Origin: Chrysochromulina tobinii
Taxonomy: Eukaryota > Haptophyta > Prymnesiales > Chrysochromulinaceae
Direction of reading: 5' to 3'
NCBI GenBank assembly: GCA_001275005.1
Contig: JWZX01001790.1
Coordinates: 1-13,275, forward strand
DNA: 13,275 nt
The notes under the pieces are model-generated. The model searched no databases. It worked only from the letters and a program-made list of their open reading frames with translations, and was not told the origin of the DNA. Positions 1 to 7,106 of this stretch are shown in pieces. How positions within the stretch are numbered: position 1 is the first letter of the stretch; the number at the start of each line of letters is the position of its first letter. The translations under genes were made by a program, and so were the position numbers.

Positions 1-478
1 AACGCCGCGCACCCAAGTCGTTCGGCGACGCAAGCCGCCCGGCGACAGCCGCAATGGCGACGAGGAAAGAAGAAATCTGACGCATTGCAAAATAAGTCGC
101 CGAGTGACGTGTGAACGTTGACCTTAGTGAAAGCGCTCACGATCGGGGGAACAGTCCGGCCGTTCACATGGTGTCCCTTGCTCATCTCCGAAAAGATAGT
201 GAGAAGCTCAGCAAGCATTAAAAGCCCGTGTCACACGTACGCACACCCGTTCAGCCACATCATCTCCCCAGCTTGGCGCCTCCTGCACGCCTGCCGCCTT
301 CATGCCCCTGCCGCGTTCCCCGAAGCAAGACGCTCGAAGCACACGGTCGTGCTCGACCAGATCCTTATCTTCTTCCCGCTGCTCCTCGTCGGCGGCTGGC
401 AGCTTTCGACGACATTATTGTAGTTGCGGATGCGCCGCCGGATATATCAGCTTCGTCGCCATAAAGGTTCAGAGGCGC
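1..478. other. left edge, no confident gene
   Basis: I find no gene I can defend here. All three forward frames stay open for about 25-40 codons from the left edge, so the end of a plus-strand gene entering from outside cannot be excluded, but no frame is recognisable. On the minus strand, about 236-421 holds a short charged stretch (DEEQREEDKDLVEHDRV) that looks exon-like and could belong to the minus-strand gene at 479-1074. I could not find a frame-consistent pair of splice sites that joins them. Confidence 0.3.
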
Positions 479-1074
479 TCAGATCGCAATGGGAGCCTCG
501 AAATGCGTTTCGAAGACAGCGTGTACTGCCGCCACGCTGCTGCCTAGCCCAGTGTGTGCCTCAACGTCCTTGATCATGAGGGTCAGCGGCGTGTGCTCGC
601 CGTTCTCGTCGGTGACGCAAGCCAAATCCGAGATCGTGCGCGTCGCCGAGCAGAAGAGGTGCGGCATGACGACGGTCGCGATTTGGTGGAGCACTTCTTG
701 GGACGTCACCTCTTCATAAATGTCGCACAGCTCGCTCCAGACAATCTTGAAGTCGCAGACGACGTAGGCGTCGATCTCGACTGTGCCGGGGGCGGCGCCC
801 TGAGCATGGTGGCACACGGGGCGCACGCCTCTAGTCAGAAGGAGAAACGAGGGGCAAAGGGTTCAGGATCCCCGCGATGCACATTTTGGCCTACTGCAAC
901 CATCTCCTTGTGCTCCCGCAGTTCGAGTTTCTCCATGAGAAAGGCTTTTGCATCCACCTTCTTGAGAGTGTGATCCAGCACAACTGGTGTCTCTGCTACA
1001 ACGGGCTCCTTGCGCTTGGAGCCCGTTGTAGCAGAGACGTTGCCATCCCCAGTCTTCGGTTTCTTGCTGTTCAT
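479..1074 (-). CDS. hypothetical protein, two-exon model
   Basis: I do not recognise this protein. Exon 1 begins at the ATG at 1074 and encodes a Lys-rich, low-complexity N-terminus (MNSKKPKTGDG...). A second open stretch in another frame runs from about 799 to a stop at 479 and looks protein-like (DAYVVCDFKIVWSEL, then HTPLTLMIKDVEAHTGLG). Between them is a long pyrimidine tract with a CTGAC branch-like motif. A phase-0 intron from GT at 894 (or 900 or 882) to the AG ending at 800 joins the frames and gives about 166 residues. A nearer AG ending at 831 does not match phase with those donors. The start faces the PBZ gene at 1309, so the two genes are divergent with about 235 bp between them. 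Exon 1 contains a perfect 21-bp inverted repeat. The reading frames are visible; the exact junction is inferred. Confidence 0.42.
989..1038. repeat. perfect 21-bp inverted repeat, 8-nt loop
   Basis: Positions 989-1009 are the exact reverse complement of 1018-1038, around the 8-nt loop at 1010-1017. In RNA the stem can extend by four G-U pairs (985-988 with 1039-1042). It lies inside exon 1 of the minus-strand hypothetical gene, where the arms encode the region around SATTGSKRKEPVVAET. A perfect stem this long inside coding sequence is unusual. Confidence 0.9.
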
Positions 1075-1214
1075 GAAAGAGAGGACGTGTGCTCTGCGTT
1101 CTTTTGTGGCTCACACCCGCGTTATTTGTTCGGTGCCCGTGATTATTTAACGACGAAGTGTCGACGAGTTTTTCATGAACTAAGAGATCTGCAGGTGACA
1201 TCAAGTAGACATTT

Positions 1215-1255
1215 TGCATGCATTTGGCATACATGTATTCTGCATGCATTTGGCA
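1215..1255. repeat. 15-bp direct repeat between divergent genes
   Basis: TGCATGCATTTGGCA occurs at 1215-1229 and again at 1241-1255, a spacing of 26 bp. Each copy contains the palindrome TGCATGCA. It lies in the 235-bp gap between the divergent starts at 1074 and 1309, so it could be a paired transcription-factor site. That role is inferred from position only. Confidence 0.6.
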
Positions 1256-1308
1256 ATTACCAAAAGCGGTTGCGATTCACGGTTTACCATAAACGGAAGG
1301 TGGCACGA

Positions 1309-2918
1309 ATGGCCACGCCGTATGCTCGCGCCGCAGGCAAACCCCTTTGCCATCATGGGACGAGATGCTATAGGGCGGCGCCAGATCATTGGGTCGCCTA
1401 TGATCACCCGAAGGACCACTGGCGCCTGTCCGCCCGGGGTGACATCCCTTCCCCGCGAGTACCCTTGACTCAGCACCCTGGTCCGGTGTGCATTGAGATT
1501 TCGAGCACTGATGACGATGAGGAAAATGCTGACACTGTGAGTGCGCAAGCTGGTCCGAATCTGCGCGATCGGGGTGGGCTAATCCATTTTCAGGTTGCAA
1601 GCGTGGGGCCTCAAGAGCTGCGCGGCACACGGCGTCAGATCGCTGATGGCATGGACCCACAGCTCTTGATGGCCACAATCGGCGTGCGTCAAGACGGCGC
1701 TGCGACCGCCGCCGCCGCAGCGGTTGCCGTCGCCGCCCCGCCGCCAGAAGCAGCCGCCCATCCGGGCGTTTCCGTTTCGCAGCAGGTTTCTGGCATCGCC
1801 ACGCCTTTCGGCGAAGCTGTTTCGACGATGTTCGAGGTCATGAAAAAGCACGGACAATCTTTGGGATACAACAAACCAGCGGAACCCTTGGTTCTTCTTC
1901 GCAACTACGACGCGCTTATGCGCCTTCGCCGTCTGCAGGGAGTGTCGAGGGATAGCAACGTCGTGGTCGTGGTCTGTGGCGAAGGAATGAATGCTGCTGG
2001 CAATCACATCCTGGATCCTAAGTGTCCAAGCGGCAAGGCGGTGCAGGCCGCAATGCAGCGGGCTCTGCTAGGATCGGAGTACGGGGTGTCCGACATCATC
2101 ACCACTGACGTTTGCTTGGGGTTTCATCCCGGCACAGGTTCGCAGCCGACAGATGAAAACATCGAGCACGGCTTTCTTCTCAATTCAATGTTCATCGATA
2201 TGCTGGTCAAGTACGATTTCGCGGTGGTTGTGGTCTGCATCGGATTAGCAGCAAGCAAAAAGCTCTACCCGGCGCTCAAATCGCGGAGAGATATCATCGT
2301 CACCTGCACGTACCACGCAGTCCTGGTTAGCAACGACATGCGCAACGGCTTCACGACGAACGCAGCTCGCGTCAGCGTAGCCGCGGCCGCTCGTCTCGCG
2401 CGACTGGTCGTCGACTATTTACTAGCTTCGGAGGCCTTGCCACCTACTCTGGAGGAGGCACGTGCCAAGGCTCTTACCCCTTTCATCTCCTCCTCTCATA
2501 TGTGCATGTTTTCTCCCTCTCGCAGATATCGCGAGCGCTACTCGGCGACGACCAATCAAGCTGGTGGAAAACAGCTGAAGCAACAAAGCACGTGCGAGAG
2601 ATATCAGACCATGAGGTCTCCGAGTTCGTTGTGATCAGAAGATCCAATGGCATTAATCAGACTATCACTCCAGCCATGCGGGAGAGCGCGCGTGCGGCAG
2701 GCGAGGGCCTCGCTGAGCGCAGCCGGCTCGAAAATGCGGCCGGCAACTCAAGGGCTTGCACACAGGTACACACTCTGATGAAATGTCCGTATTCAATGCC
2801 CTCGTGCAACCGAAGATCAACGGCATGCGCACAATGCCGCGCCGAGCTCGGGCTCCCACCGCGCAGCTACAACAGACCTCCCAAAAAGAGTGAGCTGGCC
2901 TCGCGGGGATCCAGTTGA
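1309..2918 (+). CDS. PBZ zinc-finger protein with UDG-like domain
   Basis: From the ATG at 1309 the protein starts with a textbook PBZ finger, CHHGTRCYRAAPDHWVAYDH: C14, C20, H27, H33, pattern C-x5-C-x6-H-x5-H. In APLF and CHFR this finger binds poly(ADP-ribose) at DNA damage. An acidic stretch and an Ala/Pro-rich linker follow. Then comes an alpha/beta domain with motif order CGEG (about 204-207), DIITTDVC (243-250), a hydrophobic strand ending CIGLAASK (about 291-298), and YHAV (316-319). That order resembles uracil-DNA glycosylase family 4 and relatives, but no motif is canonical. Intron 1 is 1537-1593 (57 nt, GTGAGT to TTTCAG, phase 0, in frame). A second intron is either GC-AG 2458-2525 or GT-AG 2462-2535; both lead into the frame that stops at 2918 (about 510 residues). 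If unspliced, the first frame instead ends at 2634. The frame upstream of 1309 is open, but the finger sits naturally at the N-terminus. PBZ call about 0.85; UDG-like call about 0.35. Confidence 0.7.
1537..1593 (+). other. 57-nt intron, multiple of three, no stop
   Basis: The donor is ACT|GTGAGTGC. A CTAAT branch-like motif follows, and the acceptor is CCATTTTCAG|GTTGC. The length is 19 codons and the in-frame translation has no stop, so retention would insert 19 residues between the acidic stretch and the linker without breaking the frame. The splice signals are strong enough to prefer removal. Confidence 0.8.
1699..1757. repeat. GCC-type trinucleotide run (poly-Ala linker)
   Basis: This GCC/GCA/GTC-rich stretch encodes the Ala/Val/Pro linker AAAAAVAVAAPPPEAAA in the PBZ protein. 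It is a simple low-complexity linker between the finger and the C-terminal domain. Confidence 0.7.
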
Positions 2919-3160
2919 TTAACCTCCAACTGGCCGCCCAGGAGTGGAAGACGTGGTGAGCGCAGCTGGCCCCTGCCCTCTCCTCGTGCCCTCCGCGTCT
3001 TTACGTAGCCTCTCATCCTCCGCCTCTCTCTGCGCCTGCTCTCAGGGTGATGAACAACGAGACGCGCAAGAAGGGCACCATGGTGGCCATCGTGAAGACC
3101 TACATGGCGGAGAAGAAGGCCGAGCGCGAGGCGCGCCATGCGGCGCGCAATGCCGCGTGA
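2915..3160 (+). CDS. two small exons, possible 3' end of PBZ gene
   Basis: Two open pieces flank a clear intron. The first ends ...QEWKT with a split Trp codon at 2955. The intron at 2956-3045 (90 nt) runs from GTGAGC to a pyrimidine-rich tract ending CTCTCAG. The second piece, 3046-3160, encodes VMNNETRKKGTMVAIVKT and then a Lys/Arg/Ala-rich helix-like tail ending in TGA. It could instead splice onward, because GTGAGT starts at 3157. The first piece has no ATG, so it needs an upstream exon. The PBZ gene offers one: the donor CACAG|GTACAC at 2766 is phase 0 and matches acceptors ending at 2914 or 2941. In that model the stop at 2918 and the Cys-rich segment before it are intronic. The alternative is a separate small gene. 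Confidence 0.4.
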
Positions 3161-3384
3161 GTGAGCAAATGAGGGCAAGGAGAGCATGTGCAGCGTGGCA
3201 AAGGGGTGCGGCACGCGTACGCATGCGCCGCATGCGCGCAACGGCGAACGCAGAAGCCAAGGGAACGGGATAGCGCGCACGCACTCGCGTTGTTGCACGT
3301 GTGCGTGCTTGTCTCTCGGCGGTGGGTGCTTGGTGTGTGCGTGTGGCTCCGTTTCGCGTGTCTTGGGCGCGGTGGGAATTACGG

Positions 3385-3516
3385 CCGTGTGGGAATCACG
3401 GCACGCGTGAATCTTGGTTGTGCGAATTCCGTGCCCTCCCTTTCGTGCCGAATTCAAATCTTGCATGCTCTGAATCGCGACGAACGAGATTCACGCATGC
3501 CGTGATTCCCACACGG
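3385..3516. repeat. 30-bp inverted repeat, 72-nt spacer
   Basis: 3385-3414 pairs with 3487-3516 with a single mismatch. The left arm reads CCGTGTGGGAATCACGGCAC... and the right arm is its reverse complement. Just before the left arm, GTGGGAATTACGG (3372-3384) is a near copy of GTGGGAATCACGG (3389-3401), so the arm itself grew from a short tandem. Confidence 0.88.
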
Positions 3517-3665
3517 GCACTGAACCACTGTTTCAGAGAGGTTCGATTCTCGCCTACCGGAAAATGAGCCCACTTGCGCTTGCGAGGGTAGTGAATCACT
3601 CAGACTGCGAATCGCGGGCGCTCCCTTTCGTACCAAATTCAAATCTTGCCTACCGGAAAATTAGC
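3436..3665. repeat. direct repeats of 29 bp and 18 bp
   Basis: 3436-3464 and 3621-3649 share 27 of 29 bases (CTCCCTTTCGTRCCRAATTC...). GCCTACCGGAAAATKAGC occurs at 3552-3569 and 3648-3665 with one mismatch. The two repeats overlap by two bases in the second copy, which points to one composite module duplicated in part. Confidence 0.85.
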
Positions 3666-3924
3666 ACGCTACGATTCACTCAGAAATGAAATTCACACCA
3701 ATCCGCCTGTGAATCATTCGCGCACATAAATTGTAGCCGAAGGGCGTGTAAATCTATAGCGGGTGGAAAAAAACGAAAGATAACGCTCGAGTACGATTTC
3801 AGCTCATTTCCCAGAAATCGCGCGACCCCTTAGTTTGGGATGCTATGCTTTACCCGTTTACGCCGTACGTAAATTATACACTTCTTTCAACTAACCGAAC
3901 GAGCGAACGTAAAAACTATGATAA

Positions 3925-6554
3925 CTAATGTAGACGTTCGTCGGCCTTTCTTTTCTCATGGTGCAACTCGCCGATCTCGCCGACATCTCCCCACTCGTCC
4001 CCATGAGAGGCCGCGGACGTCGAGTGTGAGTGCGAACTGAACTCTACCTGATGCTGGTTCATAATGCTGCGCGCCGTTGTTAGCCGCTGCTGCCTAAGCA
4101 GCACCATCGTGCCCCCGACGCCCACAAGGACGCCAGTGAGCGCAGTCAGCACTAGCGGGCCTGCTGAGCCTCCATGGCTGTCGCAAGGAGCCGTTGACAC
4201 GTCGCCAGCGCCCACTGCAGCGCCCGCGCCGCCCTCACCGCCGTCAGCTGACGTCGGCGGGCATGCCACCCGGCGCAGGACGTGCGGCTCAGAGGCGAGC
4301 TGTTCGAACGCAGCGTCGCACCCTACGGTGTAGTGATCGCGTGAGCCCACCGTCGAGACCGTCAGAAAGGCAACGGAGTGCGTCTGGTGGGTGACACTCA
4401 CTTCCATCCAGCCACGCTGGTTGGTGTCCGCGTAGTCGAGATGGGCCGTTGCGCTCACATACGCCGCCTCGAGCAGCGGCGGGGGCAAGAACGCCATCCA
4501 GGTGTCCGGACCAGATGAGGAGACCGACGTCCCATCGAACTCGAGAGCAGCGTGCCGCCCATTCGCGGGTGACACGAGGTGGCCTGCCCATGCAGCATGG
4601 CTATCGCCCGCGTACACAGCCGCGCGCCCGCCTGGGATCGTCTGAAGTACATCGACGAATCGGTCACGCGCAGCGGGGTAGCCGTCCCAACTGTCGAAAT
4701 CGGCGTTCAGCCCGAATTGGGCCATGGCGAGCAACGCCTTGGCGCGCTCGTGCTCCGTGCGACCGACAGCGCGCCGCTCGCCCAGCCGGTTCTCCATGGA
4801 CGCCGAGCCGTCCCAATAGCGCACCTGAACGTGACGGGGGCAATCACAGGCCATTCGGCACGCACTCAGAGACGCAACCAGGGGACATTCCAATTGAATA
4901 CTCAATAGAATCTCAACAGAATCTCAATTGAATCTCAAGGGCGCACCGTGCGCGTCGCATAGTCGGCGGCCGTCAGGTTGGCCAGAGTCGCCGCCCATTC
5001 GTGCCGCAGCGCTGTGGTGGGCGCACGCTCCACCGCGAGCTGCAGATCGCAAGGGTTTCGCGGCTGCACGATGACCTGCTGCCCGATCATCTGCCAGGTC
5101 ACCTGATGAGGGAGGCAATCAATGGCGCCATCAGTTATCAGTCATCAGTCATCGGATCATCTGCCGGTCACCTGATGAGGGGGGCAATCAATGGCGTCGT
5201 CAATCAGTCATCAGCCATCAGTCATCAGATCATTTGCCAGGTCACCGCATCTGCGCTCGCGTTTGCGATGCCATCGCGAAGCCACGTCAGCTGCTGCGGC
5301 CCAAGCATCTCGCGCCCTGCAGATACACGGGCTGCGTGCCAGCTCGCATTGAGCGTCGCCAACTGGTCGAGCACGAGCGGCATGCTCGTCCAGTCTGCCG
5401 GCCCATGCGCAGCGACGATCGCAGCGACTTGGGCCGCGGCCGTCCACCTGTGGGGAAGAGGATGAGTGGGGCGTCGTGTTGAGCACTTGCATGCAGCGGG
5501 CTCTGCCGAGCGTTCGAGTGGCGGCGGCCGTCCACCCGTCGAGCGCTTACCCGTCGAACGCTTGCTCTGCACGTGCGAGGAGCCGCGTCTCGAGCATGAA
5601 GAGCGCGGCGAGGGTGCCGAAGCGAAACTGGCGGTAGATGCGCTCGCCCTCGTGCGTGCCAGTGCACATGGAGATCTCGGCGGCGCTTGCTGCAACGCTC
5701 GCCGCGTTCGTTGTGCAAGCGGGCGGTGGTTCGATGCGGGTGGGCATCCACTCATGGTAAGCCTTGACAGCTGCTCGCTTGCGCACCCACCAATCGCCCT
5801 CGCCGTTCTCTGGGTTGTGGGCCTGCGCACCACCCACCCACGGATCATTCGTGATCTCGTGGTCATCCCAGACCGCAATCAGCGGCGCGGCCTCGGAGAT
5901 CGCTTGCAGGTCCACGTCGGTGCGCGTGAGTGCGTGGCGCAGCCGGTAGTCGCGCAGCGTCAGGGTCTCCGTAGCCGGCTGCAGACCCGTCCAGCGCACC
6001 GCCTGGTCGGCCCTCGGGTACGGCTGCTCCTGGCCGTCCTCGTAGAAATAGTCACCCACGTGCAGCCAAAAGTCGAGGCGGCGGCGCACGGCACTGCGGC
6101 GCGCGGCAGCACCAAAGGCGTTGAAGTAGCCCCATGCCCAGCTTGAGCACGAGAAGACGGCATAGTGCAGCGAGTCGAGGTGCACGCCGGCGGGTGGCGG
6201 CAGAGAGAAGCGCCCTGTAGGCGAAGCCGCTGCACCGATCGTGAAGTTGTACAAATAGGGCGTCGAGTGCACCAGGCCGCACACGATGTGCTTCACCGTC
6301 CAGTCGCGGGTCCCGTTCGTTGTGAAAACCCCTGTCTGCACCAGCGTGTTGTCGGTTTCAAACCAGACAAACCATGAAACCTCCAAAGAGAGCGACTCCG
6401 GAGCGGGTTGCTCAGCGAGGGATAACGCCGGCGTCACTCGCGTCCAGATCACAATAGAGTCGGATGATGGGTCGCCCGAGGCGACGCCGTGCTCAAAATG
6501 CGCCTGGTAGTATGCAGCGCTAGATCCGATGAATAAGAACACGCAGCATTTCAT
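3925..6554 (-). CDS. phoD: PhoD-type alkaline phosphatase, membrane anchored
   Basis: PhoD enzymes are secreted or surface phosphodiesterases/phosphomonoesterases that free phosphate from organic esters using Fe and Ca. The four-exon model is 6554-5551, 5447-5246, 5102-4947 and 4824-3925, giving 753 residues. The ATG at 6554 is chosen because a signal peptide follows (MKCCVFLFIGSSAAYYQ); an ATG at 6590 is also in frame. Motifs in order: HGVASGDP (22-29), FSCSSWAWGY (134-143), LHVGDYFYED (164-173), WDDHEITND (229-237), MLETR, REMLGPQQ, WQMIGQQV across intron 2, DSWDGYP (about 498-504) and GDSHAAW (527-533). Phases match at all three junctions (2, 0, 0). Unlike bacterial PhoD, the protein ends with a Gly/Ala-rich stretch, one membrane segment (about 677-697) and a roughly 55-residue His/acidic tail. 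This suggests a type I ectoenzyme with a cytosolic tail. All three introns have duplicated sequence at their borders. Confidence 0.93.
4825..4946 (-). other. PhoD intron 3 with 11-mer tandem repeat
   Basis: The intron is 122 nt and phase 0. It runs on the minus strand from ACG|GTGCGC (4946) to GTTCAG|GTGCGC (exon from 4824), so the first six intron bases equal the first six bases of the next exon. Beside the donor, 4896-4940 holds about four copies of an 11-mer (plus strand GAATCTCAANN; the fourth, outermost copy is 12 nt). Reading through the donor hits TGA within four codons. Confidence 0.8.
5085..5246 (-). repeat. PhoD intron 2: tandem GT...AG units
   Basis: The repeat has full copies starting at 5085 and 5155 (plus-strand offsets of 70 and 73 bp) and a partial third copy at 5228-5246. 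In transcript sense, unit 1 (5245-5172, 74 nt) and unit 2 (5171-5103, 69 nt) each begin GTGACC and end CTCATCAG. Exon 3, from 5102, begins GTGACCTGGCAGATGATC, almost the same as the start of each unit. Removing all 143 nt gives ...ADA|VTWQMIGQQV, as expected for the family. Keeping either unit gives an early stop. Both units are full of CTGAC/CTGAT words resembling branch sites. Confidence 0.9.
5448..5550 (-). other. PhoD intron 1 with duplicated borders
   Basis: The intron is 103 nt and phase 2, from GACGG|GTAAGC (5550) to CTTCCCCACAG|GTGGACGG (exon from 5447). The 13-mer GCGGCCGTCCACC at 5436-5448 (the start of exon 2) recurs exactly inside the intron at 5524-5536. A 15-bp imperfect tandem (5536-5550 and 5551-5565, two mismatches) spans the donor. 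Confidence 0.85.
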
Positions 6555-7106
6555 GGTTGAGGTTGTAGCGCGCCCGTCGGAGATGCCCATCCATGTGCGG
6601 AGTCCCGGCGCGTCCTGGTGGGCGCGTACGGAGCCGTGAACGTTAACACGATAGACGCGACAACCGTGCTACGTGCGTGTGCGAGCAGAAGCACGGGTGT
6701 CACATGTGACGTGATCCATGCGACCATGTTTTCAACCTCATGTTACCGTACACACAACACAGCACCGTGCACCCCAGGTGTCAGAGCCAGGCGCGCGCCT
6801 TTCGTATTCTCCCAAATCCCCGCCCTCGTCTCCGCTCTGTGGCTGTCGGTGCTTCGCCGCGCTGTTCGGAGACGCGCCCTCGATGGGCCCGTCGCACTGT
6901 CTCTCTTGCTCAAAAGCGTTGCTTCTTGGGGGGTGGGTGCTTCTTGGGGCCTCTTGGAGCTCTTGGGGCTCTTGGGGCACCATGTGCACCACCTGCCCGC
7001 GCGCACACAGCCCATCCCCGCGGGCTCCACAGTACGGCAACCGTGCGCGGCGGCCAGTTGCACAGCGAAGTGAGCATCTCGGTCGTAATCTGGTCGTAAT
7101 CTCGAT
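6555..7106. other. intergenic region with G-rich tract
   Basis: This separates the end of the H+-ATPase gene from the start of the PhoD gene, both on the minus strand, so it should hold the PhoD promoter and the ATPase 3' end. 6925-6977 on the plus strand repeats CTTGGGG-like words with G-runs at 6928-6933, 6935-6937, 6946-6949, 6965-6968 and 6974-6977, enough for a G-quadruplex on the template strand. A perfect 11-bp tandem GGTCGTAATCT lies at 7081-7091 and 7092-7102, just after the ATPase stop. I see no gene here. Confidence 0.55.

Larger units (their letters stand above)
3161..3924. repeat. non-coding region with degenerate interspersed repeats
   Basis: There is no gene here. About 3370-3720 is built from short related words (GTGAATC, GATTCAC, GAATTC, CCTACCGG) in both orientations. 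They include a 30-bp inverted repeat and two pairs of direct repeats, listed separately. About 3660-3920 is noticeably more AT-rich than its surroundings and contains nothing else I can name. The whole looks like a decayed foldback or MITE-like element, but no target-site duplication is visible. Confidence 0.6.

Noticed and set aside
2867-3466. 199-codon minus-strand open frame
   Set aside because: It runs through the spliced plus-strand exons and their intron, has low-complexity Arg/His/Ala content and no recognisable motif.
3530-3560. tRNA T-arm-like GGTTCGATTCTC
   Set aside because: The stem bases do not pair as a T-stem, and no anticodon, D-arm or acceptor pairing is present around it.
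5085-5246. CRISPR-like or satellite array
   Set aside because: There are only two full units, they have no variable spacers, and the repeats fit intron borders in a eukaryotic gene.
5225-5878. 217-codon minus-strand open frame as a separate gene
   Set aside because: Only its 3' part, from 5447, is real, as PhoD exon 2. The rest is a shadow frame of exon 1 and of intron 1.
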